A stretch of 64,000 nucleotides of DNA from Pisaster brevispinus (GCA_023634235.1 JAMKCF010000001.1:14084258-14148257), one strand, 5' to 3'; positions 45,441-58,544 are shown, counted from the first letter of the stretch. Program-made: numbers and translations. The notes: generated by a model not told the origin, from the sequence alone.

Positions 45441-46068
45441 TATACCTCTGTTGCTCCCAGTCACTGTCTTGGTGCATCGTAACATTGGAAATGCCTTCAA
45501 CCTCAGATAAACACCTTGGTGCCCAACCCTATACAACAGCCATACAATCATTCTAATAACTTGCTAAATTACCTATGTCAAACACTTTCACAGAAACCCA
45601 ATATCTCAACAATACAACAGTTCCAATCTGCAAACATGCCATTAATATATTTACAATGTTTCCAGCAATTGAGCAAACAATCATCTAAATCAAAACCGTT
45701 GTATACTCACTACCTATATCCTGACAATTATCAGTTTCTCTCCAAGCATTTCCAAACATACTACATAATAATTAATGGCCAATGATGAAAACAACTGAAA
45801 GTGAAAACTTCCCAAGCTAAATGATGGAACTCAAAATCATTTCCACCTGGGAAAAAAAACTTCTAAAGATGTTACTGAGGCCATTCATAACACCACATGA
45901 TCATTCATATACTGCAAAAATCATTTCCATTTCAAAACGTTTAAAAATACTACTAGAACCACTTATATTTTACTCCAATTTGTTAGATTATTTTAGTATA
46001 ACCATATGTTGTAGTCAAACCTCATAAATACAAACAACACATTAACCATCAATTATATAATATCTTAC

Positions 46069-46119
46069 CTAACACCCATACCCTGGTAGATTGTCAGTCT
46101 CTGCCGTACTTCTGACACC
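46069..46119 (-). other. Possible 51-nt minus-strand mini-exon
   Basis: The acceptor is TTTCCTTTACATCCAG| and the donor TGTTAG|GTAAGATA, both strong. One frame reads VSEVRQRLTIYQGMGV and another GVRSTAETDNLPGYGC, so the coding frame is uncertain. A second candidate downstream on the same strand (about 45452-45509) ends in CAACAGAG|GTATATT and reads VEGISNVTMHQDSDWEQQ in one frame. The two do not join unambiguously. No family recognised. Confidence 0.3.
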
Positions 46120-46904
46120 CTGGATGTAAAGGAAACGCTACATCAAAAGAAAATGTCAATAAATTGTCCATAGTTTTACCTGATTAAATTATATGACACT
46201 TCCTAAATATATTCCTTGTGTTTAATACCTTTCAAATATGCAGCAATTTACAACCTAAAATGACCTTTTCAGATATTTTAAATAATGGTGTACATAAATA
46301 ACTACAAAATTAATGGTCATGTAATTTTGTTCCTTTTTTAAGTTTAGCATTTTCTTTTCTATGGATTTTATCCGCGAAAAAATAGCATAGTTGCGGACCT
46401 TTGATGAACTTCAAACTTTGATTAATTAAACTGGATAACAGACCACCAAATAAACAATGCAAATGAAATCACTTGGTTATTTTGTATTAATACCATTTTT
46501 TTATCCATTATTTATTTGCAAAAGAAAACAACAGCACACAGCTTTCAGTGAAGAACCCTTGTCTAAATTTGTATAAACAAAACTTTGTGTAACATCCGTT
46601 GGATTGCTTTTAGCAACCTAATAGAAAAACAATTACATTGTCACGATTAACAAAAGGTTTAATACTATTAATTTGATTCTAAAGTGATTTGTATAATAAG
46701 TTCCATTGTTGAAAACTATTTCTTTACCATGTTTAAATCTTTCCAAAGCACTCATACCCGAACATACACGCATCGTTGTCCGCAAACTTTGACATCTTTC
46801 CCAAACTCGCACGGTCATAAACTTGGCAACAATATTTCACCTGATGAAAAGATGAAACAGAAATATCGACAACATAATAACGTCACCCATTCAAAATAAG
46901 ATCG
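46120..46904. other. AT-rich non-coding interval
   Basis: Nothing recognised apart from two short shadow frames. Confidence 0.4.
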
Positions 46905-47165
46905 ATGAACGCCCAATACACAACAGCGCCCTCAAGCGGAAGGTTGAAAACAAATTTAAATGGACTTTTTGAACATTTGTTGGTAAATTTTTGAGTAATC
47001 ACTTCAAAATGTACACATTACTATTAAGCTGGCTTCATGTGTTTAAAAGTTACAGATCAATGACGATCAATGACGTCATCGGGAGTCACGTGACACGGCA
47101 TTAAAAGTGCCCCTTTTAAAAGTCGTATAACTCCCGAAGTATAAGTTCGATCATGTTGGTACTTG
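46905..47165 (+). repeat. Isolated, diverged fragment of the 10-19 kb array monomer
   Basis: CAGCGCCCTCAAGCGGAAGG, AAATGGACTTTTTGAACATT, AATGACGTCATCGGGAGTCA and CGTGACACGGCATTAAAAG follow the array monomer order (GCGCCCTCTAGCGG block to GGCATTAAAGG), with more substitutions. It is a single copy without the hairpin + CTAG end. The short ATGACGATCA duplication within it looks local. Confidence 0.8.
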
Positions 47166-47169
47166 GAAC

Positions 47170-47860
47170 ACCGTCACATTTAATTGCAAACTTTCACATG
47201 TGGCCATTTTTCATTTTTGTGTGCATTAAATATAAACTTTTCATGATATATTCCGAGAAAGTACGAAATATATGCTTGGAAAAAAATTTTCCTTAGGCAA
47301 AGTCTATAAACAGTGAAATTTGTGCATAAATTATTAAGTTGCATGGTTTATAAAAAAAAAAAAAACATTTATTCGGAACTCTTCCAATTTCAAGTCAAAT
47401 TACACATTTTTTATGCAAACCTTTTCATCTTGCCAAAGACATGTCGACTGCGCCATAATATTTGTACAATATGAAGCCCCCAAATACATGAAGCAAAACT
47501 TTTACCCCAAAACATTACAAAAGAAACACAATATTTAGACAATAGCAACTGTTTACCAACTTGTTATTTATTATAATATTTACATGCATCATGTTTTAAA
47601 AAATAATCAGTATTTGTCACAAGTTAAATACCTTAGCAGTGTTATTAAATTTCAGATAAATAATTTTTGTAACAACGAATGAGGGTCATCTATTTTATAC
47701 TGGCCCACACAAATTATGTTTTAGGTGTACACATTTTATGTTGGGATGAAAATATTGTAACCCTTAAGCGACAGTGTAAGCATTTCCCGGTAGAGATAGA
47801 ATATTCAAATCCTTTAGAGATGTTGTGTGCATTTTCCAGTGGGGATAGAATATTCTAACC
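47170..47860. other. AT-rich non-coding interval
   Basis: No gene. Two near-copies of a short string ending AGAGATAGAATATTC / GGGGATAGAATATTC lie at about 47791 and 47836. Confidence 0.4.
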
Positions 47861-47864
47861 CTTT

Positions 47865-48110
47865 AAAGATTTGTTTTCATTGACTCTCAAATTAAAACAG
47901 ATGTAACATTTTTATAATTCCGCGTACATTTTTCTGTTTGTGTTTGCATGTACTTGGCAATACTTGGAAAGAAAGAAACAACGAAGCTCATTTCCCTGCA
48001 AACGAATATTTCGGAGTTCTGTGAACTTATTTATACATTTTAAAGCAAATTTTTCTATGATTAAACTAGTGCCTAATTTTTGTTTGACTTTTCAAACGTA
48101 TAATATTTTT
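47865..48110 (+). repeat. Dispersed repeat, copy B (pair at 9997-10230)
   Basis: Same sequence order as copy A with a small duplication (TACTTGGCAATACTTGGAAA) and a few indels. It lies within 1 kb of an array-like fragment, just as copy A lies within 250 bases of the array. Confidence 0.8.
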
Positions 48111-49406
48111 GAATCTTGACGTAACGTTTATGATGAGGTTGATCAGATATCGAAAACCTAAAAAAAACACCCAAAAAACCCAACAAAAAACAAACAAACC
48201 CTAGACATGTGAATACGCGCCAAATTATGGCACGCATGCACGGAATATCGCAACCCTCCTCCCCCACACCTCCTTAAATCATGAGGACTAATTTTCAAAG
48301 ATTTAATTTTCTGCATCAATTATAATCCGACTGATGTTATAGCTTTAGGTAGGCCTTTGCTACTTCTTGGGTGACTTGTCTTTTCGAGTGGATTAATTTT
48401 ATTGCTAGAAATTCATATTAAAATAGTTTTTTTTCTTACCTACCAAAAAAAGAAGTCGGTAGGTAGGCAAATATCATAATAATATGCAAGTGGCAACATT
48501 TGGCTTCTGTTAGTGTACAGGCAGACAGACAGATAATTTAAAACAATCTTTAAAATGTAAGAACATACAGAATACTCACATTAAAAGTATATCTTGTAGC
48601 ACCTCTTTATGCTCCCCCATGCCAAACTTTCAGCTAACTATGCACACTCATTCGTGTTTGCCTTTAATATTCGTAAACGTGACTGCGAGCATAGAGGTTC
48701 TCTATGCTGCGAGTAAGCCTTATGTACGGGAGTTGAGCAGTCATCAAAAAACCATTCCCCGCGTCCCGCGAGCGCCAAAAAAAAAAAAAAATGGACTGAG
48801 TGAGACTTACCATCGACATAGCAGATTCTGGACGAGTAGATTCTGTACACTAGACATTCCGTCAACTTCAGTATTTATCAGTGAATAGGGTGAAAAAATT
48901 ATTCCAAGTCCCGTCTTAATTAAAACACCGTTCTCCATGGTTAAACACATGACCAGTTTCTGACATTAACAGTGGGCAATTCACACGTCATAAGAAGATA
49001 AGCCAGTTTGCTTTTAAGATATCTAGACCAAAATGTGTGGCCGATTATCGTGCAGTTTCGTGACGCATATCAAGCATGAGCATTTTTATTATCTTGAATT
49101 GAAAAGAAAAATATGGTTAACAACGTACCATAAATCCACAATCGATCTTTTGGCCAGTTTTCTTGTAATGGGCACATTTAACTGCCATATTTTCAAAGCA
49201 TAGTGCGAGGCTGGGGGAAAGCATGACCTCATCAATGACCAATCAACGTTGGCTTTACGAGACCGCGCGGCAGCAGTTGCGGTGAGTAAACCAATAGCTG
49301 TAGAGCTGTTATGTTCACGAGGTCATGACCTCTGCACACCTAACGATAGAGACGCACAACAATTACATTACTGCATTATGGCTGCCCTTCCTTGTCTGCA
49401 GAAAAG
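48111..49406. other. Mostly non-coding interval upstream of the 49.4-kb gene
   Basis: An A-rich low-complexity run lies at 48160-48200 and an A14 run at about 48777-48791. A minus-strand donor-like GTCGATG|GTAAGTC is at about 48812, preceded by an open stretch reading ECLVYRIYSSRICYVDG, a possible exon of unknown identity. The 150 bases before 49407 are less AT-rich and may hold the promoter of the next gene, but no clear TATA box is seen. Confidence 0.4.
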
Positions 49407-52400
49407 ATGTCGCAAAGAAAATGTATTTTGCATTTGTCTAGCGTTGGAACGAAAGTTTTACAATTTTCGGAAAAAAGTTGGAGAAAGTTCCTTTCATGTG
49501 CAAGAAGATGGAAAGAAATAGATGGTACTGTCGAGCGTGAAATTGTCACCAAAGCAGAGGCATGTCTTGGGCTCTTCGAGCTCGAGCTCAGCGATCGCCA
49601 TGTCGACACTGACAAAGAACACATCGTCGATGATGAACAACTGTCACAAGATCTCTCTCAGGTAACGTCCAACGATACCTTTTTTCTTCTTAATTTAAAA
49701 AAATATCGGAACCCAGGGAAAAATTTCCGCATTCAGCCACCAGCTTTTTGGCGTTTAAAAAAAGTTTTTTTCATTTTTTTTTCTCCAGTTCATACCTGAG
49801 GATGTGTTCTATCGATTCGGTGAATCTTGAAAACGTAAAAAAAATAGTTTTCATAGGGGATCGGTTTAAAAACTAGGGATATTTGGTTAAATCCTCAAAT
49901 TTTGGCGGAAAAAAACCCCGCTTTTTCCCACACTGTCTTCTTCTCTCCTGTCTCCTCACTCACCCAGTCTCCATGTTGTCCCTCCATGTTTCTACCTGTA
50001 TCTTATCTACTGGAAGGAATGAACGTTTAATCAGATAATGCAATGTACTTACGGAGATTCGAACCTGTAACAAGAGAGAGAACAAATTATTAAGAAAGCA
50101 TAGCCTGTACCACACGGCTATGAGGCATTGACACCAGAACGGTTTGTTTGTCGTACATGTTTCTCCCAATACCTGGTTCACCAAAGGTCATAATGAATAT
50201 GTAGTTTTTATGAATATTAAAATAAGCTGGGTTTGTCCAATGGCTTGCATAAACTGAATATTCATAAATTTGTTTTGGATTATTCCATTAGTACAAGCCC
50301 TAGGTAAGTTCAACGCGTGCTTTGTGGGTTGTTCTAATTTCCCTCCTAAATATCATCTTCGATTATTACCCATTCCACAAATCAAAAAGTCCTAGCGAAC
50401 TGTCCAATGCGCATGAACGATGACCGACTGATTGGAGTATTGCACAACTTATACAGACACACACACAGCAGGAAAACGAAACAACATGGCGTTTGTTTTC
50501 ATCTCACTGCAAGACGAAGCCTTGCCATTTTGGGACACCTTTTTAAGCCTTTAGAATTGTTAAATTCTGCCTGTTTTCTAGCTGTACATGTTCGGTAAAC
50601 CCTCCTTGATAGGTAAAAATATAATTTAGTGAAAAAAAACCAGAACTTAGGGAGATAAGTTGGTGGCGAGCAGCGGAAAGTTTGCCGAACCCAGTGATGT
50701 TTTTAGTCTTGATTTATTTTATTGGCTTTGTTTTTTCTATGGCGATTTGTTTCCAAGCGCTCCACGTTTACTTTTTGTCCAGAGAAAATAATAAATGGTA
50801 CTGACTTGCATACCCTTACCTTAGAGATGCTTAGAGTTAGACTAGAGGCCTTACTATTAGTTACTACAGATCCTCGTGATGTTTTTCAGAAGTGACTTTT
50901 CCAGGAATTTATTTATTAATCCTTTAAAGATTATATCGTGGTGATTATTCACAACGTTTGTCCTTATTTTAAGTTAGACCAACAACATAAACTATAAATA
51001 TAATTATAAAGGCAGGGTGTTTGTCATTTTTTACTACACTTGCAATGTTGCAGTACTCTACTGCTACTACTCTACTCTAGTGTTAGTATTTAACTAACCA
51101 TTTAAACAAATCTTTTTAATATATTCTTCCATTCAAACTTGTGAAAAATGTTGTCTTTATTTATTCTGGCCTTTCATCTGACAAAAATAAACATGGAAAT
51201 GATTTTTATTCAGTTGAGCTTTTTAATTTAATTTTATTGTTTTATTCTTTGATTTGTTTTACTTGAAGATGGGGATGACCTCGGGAAAAAATGTATGTTT
51301 GTATCTGAAACCTTACTTGTTATGAATATGAGGATGGCAATGGTAGGCATCCTGTGAAATTATTTCATCTGAAATACCCCAGTTGTTGGAAACCAATAAA
51401 AACATTTGAATCTGATTAACAATTCAGGGATGAATTGTTTATTAGATTTCTGAAGGTTGGTGTCCGTTCACGAATGATGCAGCCAGAGATGTGGTTGGCA
51501 TGTTTGGTAAACCTGGTTGGTTTCAACATTTTTGTGACAGTACCGTGACAGTTTTTAGCTGTTTTAGAATGTATCCAGCTGAAACGTTCAGCTGAAAAGG
51601 TATTGGACTGAAGACTGGTGGTAGTGGGATTGGTTGAAAGATAAACATGATCGACCAATAGTGTAGATCGACTGAACATGCCCAACATATACACTCGATG
51701 GATGCTGGTTTTTATAAACTTTTGGACTGCATACGCAAAACCATATGTATGTATGGATGATTAGCCAAAAGAAATTATATAGTTTTTATAATTGCTATTA
51801 CTTTTTTTATTTGATTTACAGATTTATGGGTACCACTCTGAGTGCTACAAGCGTTTTTGTGACATTAACCAGATTTCAAGGGCTGAGAAAAGGAACGAGA
51901 AGAAACGGAAACATCAAGGTAGGCAGACATTGAATAATTCAATCAAGATTTAAATGTGCAGTAATAATAAGTTTCTTATTGCTTTTCAAATCTTCTTGCA
52001 TGTGTAGTTTTGTTTTTTCACCTCTATTTCTGATCACGATGCCCATCCCTAAGTCACTTCATTCCTCTGTTTCTATAATATATTTTGTTTTTTCCTATTC
52101 TCATTGTTTTTTTCTCTTCATACATATTCAGACCAAGATGAAGTTGAGCAGGGAAAAGGCAGCACTGAACCCCAGCGAAGAAAACTGAGTTCATCATCAA
52201 ACTTCCTCCCTGGCAACCCAGAAAAACCTCATGTTCTTGCACAGGTGTGCATTATCTGCAATAAGAAAGACAGATGGAGTAGAGAGAAAATATCGAGGAA
52301 AACTGTGCGTGACAAATACTCACAGTGCCAAACCGTGACTGCAGGCCAACTGTTAGAAGCAGCACGACAAAAGAAGGATGAGAGGCTACTAATGCAAATC

Positions 52401-52700
52401 GAGAATAAAGATCTCATAGCTTTAGAAGTATGCTATCATCGTCTTTGCTATAATGAGTATACCCGATTCTTGACACGGTCTGGTCCATCGGATGAAGCAC
52501 CCAGGTTCAAGGATGCTTACACAAAGTTCTGCGAAGAAGTCATCCAGAAAAGAATAATAGAAAAAAATGAAGTTCTGTTCCTAACGTCACTGCGTCGCAA
52601 GTTTATCAAGTGTGTACAAGAAGTTGAGGAAGTCGTCTGCACTAATTACCGGACCCACAATCTGAAGAAACGCCTGAAAAAACATTCCCCACACTCATAA
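49407..52700 (+). CDS. Three-exon gene, uncharacterised Cys/His-motif family
   Basis: The exon model is 49407-49661, 51822-51918 and 52132-52700. The junctions are CTCTCTCAG|GTAACG to TTGATTTACAG|ATTTATGG (phase 0) and CATCAAG|GTAGGC to ATATTCAG|ACCAAG (phase 1); the phases match. Exon 1 begins MSQRKCILHLSS, with a helical segment (VLQFSEKSWRKFLSCARRW). Exon 2 carries GYHSECYKRFCDI. Exon 3 has CIICNKKDRW and VCYHRLCYNEYTRF, two copies of a Y-H-x2-C-Y-x2-(F/Y) motif that could bind zinc. Similar architectures exist in uncharacterised proteins of cnidarians, amphioxus and other invertebrates, often in many copies, as far as I recall. No enzymatic domain is seen. The ATG at 49378 is in another frame. 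The last exon ends early (see 52685-53000). Confidence 0.6.
50050..50140 (-). other. tRNA-like Pol III boxes (SINE head or tRNA pseudogene)
   Basis: On the minus strand, TAGCCGTGTGG (50110-50120) resembles an A box and GGTTCGAATCT (50055-50065) a B box, about 45 bases apart. No complete cloverleaf can be drawn: the anticodon stem does not pair. It is more likely a tRNA-derived SINE head or a decayed tRNA, inside an intron of the 49.4-kb gene. Confidence 0.35.
50200..51800. other. Long intron of the 49.4-kb gene, no other gene seen
   Basis: AT-rich sequence between the predicted exons 1 and 2. The 92-codon minus frame at 51416-51694 and the others have no recognised motif. Confidence 0.45.
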
Positions 52701-53000
52701 TTCAAAGGTCATATGCTAAAAATACAAGCGACTTGGTGTACAGCCAATCTCTTGCTGCATAAGAACTGGTGGAGACAGTAGTTGGCTCAGATACATCATG
52801 TACTGATACTGATAGTAGATACAGACAGCAGTGAAGCAGCTGTAGAAGCAGAGAGATTTCCACATGAAACTGCAAATTTTCACACACTCTTCACTGCATC
52901 AGCTGTACTACGTAATATAATATATAGAATTCACCTGTCAGTCACTTCACTACCATGGCCATCAACTTCAGATGATTTATCCTTGCAGACTGAACAGTGA
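52685..53000 (+). pseudogene. Decayed 3' continuation of the 49.4-kb gene
   Basis: After an A6 run near 52675-52681 the annotated frame stops at HSPHS. A neighbouring frame continues with FPTLIIQRSYAKNTSDLVYS up to a TAA, then ELVETVVGSDTSC, and after one more shift EAAVEAERFPHETANFHTL. Together these look like the continuation of the same protein, interrupted by at least two frame changes and one stop. The gene is therefore probably a degenerate family member. Confidence 0.5.
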
Positions 53001-56000
53001 CTTTATCATGTAGGACAGGGAGTATTTGTTATTACGAATGTATATATCAAAATAGGATGGAAAAGCCCGAAAAGGGGTCACCATGACCATGACAGAATAA
53101 AACAAAATAATGTCATACAGTAATAATTTTGTTTTGCGATTCCTTTATTTAAGTAACTTATTAATCATAAGGATATTAATAAAGATTAAGGGGCCGTCCC
53201 AAAATTTTCACTGTCATAATAAAGAGTATATTAAGACACTTAAATAATGTGCAACATTGGGGGGGGGGTCTCAAAAGTAGTACTCTATGACCTGAAAAAT
53301 GTTGACATCAGCTGTAGACGGTCTCTAAATGTGTTAACACTAACAGTTAAATTTGAGCAAGAAACAAACAGTTGATAGGTATAATCTTTTTAAAGATAAA
53401 ATAATTGGCCTTTGGAGTAGACAGTGGTAGATCCACCCCCCAATGGGCCAATTCTTCAGCTCAGAGAAGGGGGGAAAACATAAAAAGATAGCTTATTCAT
53501 GATAAACATTTCTTACAAAAATTACCCCATTGAAATGTACACAGTTTTCTAAAAATGGCCAACAGAGGGCGCTATTTTCATGATGCTTAATTAAAATGCA
53601 AATAACTGCCTAACTGGCAAGTTTCATGATTGTGGATTTATATGTTAGCAATCCACATGTAATTATCTATTAATTAAAACTGTTTCCACGCTCATGCATG
53701 AGGTGCGCCACGAAACTTGATTTCTAAGCACCTTTTCACTGCACGCCCCATGGTCTAATCTACGCTGTTTCACGTATTGCCCAGTAGTCATAGCAACACT
53801 GTGACATGGCCTTAAACCACAGTCCATGCAGGGCTTGATTACGTAATTTTAATTGACTGATGACTGCTGTCCTGCATTGGGCCCTGATGTATGTAGCTTA
53901 GACGATACATGTACATGTTGTAGCGATTCTACAAAGTTCCATCATTAATGCCCAATGCTCTTGTAGTACATGTATGGCATCTTATTATTATGGACCTCAA
54001 CAAAAGCTTACCATAAATTAACAAGGTTTATTAGAAGTACATCTACGTGTAAATGTACTGTTTGTTAAGTACACCGCAAAACAGCTTGTCAATAAATACT
54101 AAAGTGATTACTAATTTATTTATTTATGAAAAAAACACACTGCCAGGCAAAACACTGCACATGTTTACATGATCTATATGGGATTTGTTTTACAAGTGCT
54201 GTAACTTTGTAGGCAGTGACGGGAAATACGTGCTACAAGGACATAGCTCTGGCCAAGGAGGCTGTTCTGAGTGCTCACTAGTATCAAGCTGACAAAATCC
54301 AATAACAAACTTACCCTAACCATCATTTTTATGTAAATCGTCACATTTGTTGCTCAGTGCAAACTGCTTATCGATTTGGAAAGTGGAAAGTGGAATCCAG
54401 TTTGAAATAATAAGAATAAAAATAATAATGTAAAAATGGAAATACTTTGAAAATGGGTGATAAGATACCCCAAACCTTAAACCTTACACCAACTGATTGT
54501 ACATTGTCTTTTCATTAAAAACTAAAACCCATGTGCCCAGTAATCTTAGCAACGCTCTGACACTGCCAAAAGCAAAGTGAAAATTACTAAACATCAGTTA
54601 ATGACTGAGTCCTTGTTCTGACATTACCGTTACCTATATTATGGTGTGTGTGCTGAATAATATTTTTTTTTTTTGGGGGGGGGGGTAGCTCAAATATTTA
54701 TGTTGCTAACGCTTGGCCCAATTAATATTATATAACTTATTCATTCTCGGGTGAAACATTGCCTGGTAAAAACAGCGCCAAGAACAGTAATCAAATGTTG
54801 GCAAACATTTAAAGTAAATCGTCTGCTTCACAATCTGGTATTGTTTGTCTTCGTAAATGTTTTTTGGTCAGTGAGCGAATGGCTGCAGTAAGAATATCGT
54901 AAAAACTGTTGACTCAAGAAATAGAAGTCATCCTAATTCCTATCAGGATCAGCTATATGACCACAAAATTATATGCGCAATGACCATTAGTTTTGTCAAA
55001 ACATTCAGATTACTGATCTGCAACCAATCGAGTAAAAAAGAAAACGACAGAGGAATTTACTTGGCAGACAACTCAATTTGCTGTCCCTTGAGCCGGCTAT
55101 TTTGACCCTTTGACCTCTGGTCAACCGCCACACATAAACATTGGTTACGTGTTCTAAAAATCCAGCCAAGGTCGTACTCAACTGAAGGCTGAAGCAGTAT
55201 CCAAATTTGTATGTAGTTTGGCTCATGGAGCGTACGATCTCAACTATTACGTAAAGGGATCCCCTTCGAGATCACATAAAACCATCTATTGGATGTGGAA
55301 CACTATAAGACTGACCTAACGGTCTAAAGATCCTTTTTAGCACTCTTCACCGAAAATGTATACTTCCACATAGCCTACAAATTCTCGTTTGTGACATTTT
55401 CCTTTACATGAACAACTATGTTTCAAGCAATGACAAGATACAAACATCAAGGAGATGTTCCTTGTTCTATTGATTATATCAGTTTTGTCTAACAAAAGTA
55501 CACATTAATTTGGTTCCCCCTAGTTTTATAAACATTTAGTGCCAGGGAAACACTTTCATGGTTTGTGTTTTGTTTTAAATATGACCGGATTGTGAACATT
55601 TGCATGAAGTTTAAGTTTGAATTAAATATTTAGAAATGAAAAATTCAAATTTATTCATGCATTGGATTAATCACAATCTGTTTTTAATACTTGAAAATAA
55701 TTATTTAAATTCATAAATAAATAAGAAAAAAGGTATTTGGATCATCACCTTGAGCAGTTAATAACTCCATCATGGCATTTTAACAAGATGGTCAAGAACA
55801 TCAGACTTTAACGTATTTTTTAATTTCCTTTAAATTTTGCAATAGCTGCTATGGTGTCTAGCCGGCCCCTTGTTCAGACCTTCTTTCCGTCCTTTATCTA
55901 AGATGTAACTGTGAATAACTGGTACGGTTTACTAGGTGGGTTGTTACAGCACTTATTCGGTATTCAACAATTCACCAAGAACACATTACCAAAAAGGTAA

Positions 56001-57997
56001 TTAAGCAAATAAACTTACCACCTGTGGAAATTGCCACCGTAATTACAGCAGATTCTAACAGTTATATTCATACATGGCCCGCAGGATCATTTATTGCTGA
56101 GAAGCTACGTATAACTTTAGCCTTCTTTGAATTTCTTAGTTTAAAGGTATTTTATAGCAAAAGCTCGGCTATATGAACATTTAACCCAGTAGTCAAACCA
56201 CAACAAACGACAACATTGACTCTGTTCTCAACATCCAGCCGATTCAAGGCCGCAGCCCAAGGGTCGAACTCGTATTTTAAGTCCCCATGTGTGTATCCCT
56301 GGACATTCCGAAGTTCGTAGGTTTTTTTTCAGTACTGAGTTCCAAGTAAGTGCAGGGATCGCCTCCGATTACCCACTCTTATGAAATCGAGAGGACCCAT
56401 AAAACAACCACGGCTGGATAACTATATGGGTTGCGTGAAGAACACTATAGTACCCTACCTGGAGGTCACATTTACCATTTCCAAGGTACTCTCCACCAAA
56501 TTTGTTGTTCTATCCAATTTCTTTTTAAATCCCGCTGTGGACAATTTTATGAAAAACCATGTTTCAAGTGCAAACAAGCTCTCTGCTGATACCATTGTCT
56601 GTCTCACCATGAAAAACACATCTCATATTCGTCAAAAGACACTTTTAATGGTTTGTGTTTTGTTTTAAATTTGACCCGGGTATTTGTGTTTCTTTCGGAA
56701 TACAACATGTAGAAAGAAACATAATGTGTGAATTGGATGTACAATTTCTCATAGCTTTTTGAAACCTGTGGAAAATTTCCCTGTATAACATAAAACACAT
56801 TCACTGATACTTCACAAAACAATCAACATGTCTGCCTACACACTTGAAAAAAAAAAAAGAAAAAAGAGGGAAAACAAACCAAAAAACAAACAAACAAGTC
56901 GGTAAAACATAAACAAATCATAAACAAAACAAGAAATGTAGGGCATATTTACCCTTCGATGTTTGCACCATCCATGCCAATGTTAATATTGCATGTGAAT
57001 AAACAGTTTATAATGTGAAGTTGACCTTTAATAATTGGGCTGAAGAAACTACTCACTTAATGGAAGTAGAATTAATTATACCTCCATGCTTAAACCATGC
57101 ATGTATAGAAACTCACTTCAGAAGAAGCTAATTTACTAAAAGGACGAAGACTCGTTTGTCAACGAAATATCAGTTATGTGCAGAATGTACACCCACACTA
57201 TACATCTACACAGCTCTCATTAATTAACATCCTGTTCAAATCTTGAAATTTTAGTAGTGTCCATTATTTACACGTATACAGTGGTCAAGCTCGTAACATT
57301 TAAAATTACAGTATATTCCCAGAATAATTGTAAATAATAACATCTTACGACGTCAAAATTTCCCGTTGATAAAGTGGATCTACGGCTGTGTATTAAAGGA
57401 TAAACAGATGAAAAGGCATTCACTTGCCCAGTCTTCCAACTCTTATAATAAAGCTGTTTAAAAAAATAGAAATAAAGGTCCTTTTACCCCAGGCATTCCT
57501 ATCTTAATGTTTCATATAATACCCATATTTTAAAACTTTTGAATGTAAATTACCAAGGTTCTATCTGAAACAAATACGCACATTTGTAAGTTCACCTTTG
57601 ACTTTAACAAAAGTTCAGTAAAGTATAGCGCCCTCATGCCTTTTGTCTTTGCAAATAATGATTTTGTTGATGATTATTTATTCTTTTAAAATTGAGATAA
57701 GTTATTTATAAACCCTTCAGTGGTTTAAAATCATGCAATTTGATAAGTTTATAAATGAAATTTGCAATATAAAAGAAACAGTGCAAAAATATATAGTGTT
57801 TGTATCAGCACTATTTCTTTTTTTTATACTAACAAAATGCCTTATGAAGTATGATGAACGAACCAACTTTGGTTGTGGCTCAAATTACCACAAATTTATT
57901 TGTCTCGAGTTAATCTTTTCTTCTTTTTAATTGCATTTTAAAAAGTTTGCTTATAATGTGGCGGTAGAAAAAAATTATTTCCTTGTGAATTTATGTG
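53001..57997. other. Long non-coding interval
   Basis: No supportable gene in about 5 kb. Noted: G-runs near 53261 and 54676, a GAGGGCGCTATTTTCAT string near 53567, and two related segments with GGTTTGTGTTTTGTTTTAAA at about 55560 and 56650. The 95-codon frame at 56381-56668 starts MKSRGPIKQPRLDNYMGCVK; it is the best-looking frame here, but no domain or splice context supports it. Confidence 0.5.
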
Positions 57998-58000
57998 TAA

Positions 58001-58540
58001 AGCCGTGTTCGCATTCGATTAATGTTTTACCGAGACCGTGGTTAACATTCCAATAGGTGAAACTTACCAGCGTCCGCACTTGGATTATTGACGTAGGTAA
58101 ACTAACCGACACGACCGGTAAAACTAAGCGACTAACTTAGGACAGACACAAGAGGGCGCGACTGCCGTGACCTTTGACCGGGATGCATGACAGCGAGAGT
58201 GCAACCGAACTTCCGTCCGTGTAAATTACATGTGCTCGGGACGTGTAAATACTTACATAATACGTGTACACTACGTGTGGCGCGGCGGGTCGGGGGACCG
58301 GATGTGGCTTTTTACCGGGACGGCTCTTACCCAGATCGCGTTCGCACTGGACTTTTCGGCTCGGTTAAACTGACCTGGTCAATTTAACCGGGCAGACGTG
58401 GGTCGGTTAAACTACCCATTCAGGTCGGGTAAGTTACCTGGGAGGGAAACTTCCTGGGCTGTTCGCATTGGACTTAAAATGGTTAAGTTACCCATTTGCT
58501 CGGTTAGTTTACCCAAAATAAGTCCAATGCGAACAGGGCT
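58001..58540. mobile_element. Non-autonomous Harbinger-like MITE, TAA target duplication
   Basis: This 540-bp element lies between TAA (57998-58000) and TAA (58541-58543). The left end AGCCGTGTTCGCATTCGATT and the right end (minus strand AGCCCTGTTCGCATTGGACT) form imperfect TIRs. The interior is unusually GC/CpG-rich and has two more TIR-like strings (GCGTTCGCACTGGACTT near 58338, CTGTTCGCATTGGACTT near 58459) and many GGTTAA(A/G)TTACC-type inverted pieces. A TWA target duplication fits PIF/Harbinger. No transposase is present. Confidence 0.75.
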
Positions 58541-58544
58541 TAAT

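Noticed and set aside
47040..47165. Functional regulatory element because of TGACGTCA
   Set aside because: It is a single diverged fragment of the array family with only one intact palindrome, best explained as a repeat remnant.
50055..50120. Functional tRNA gene
   Set aside because: A- and B-box-like strings exist, but acceptor and anticodon stems do not pair, so only a SINE or pseudogene is reasonable.
56381..56668. 95-codon plus-strand ORF
   Set aside because: No recognised motif, no promoter or splice signals tied to it, and length within chance for this base composition.
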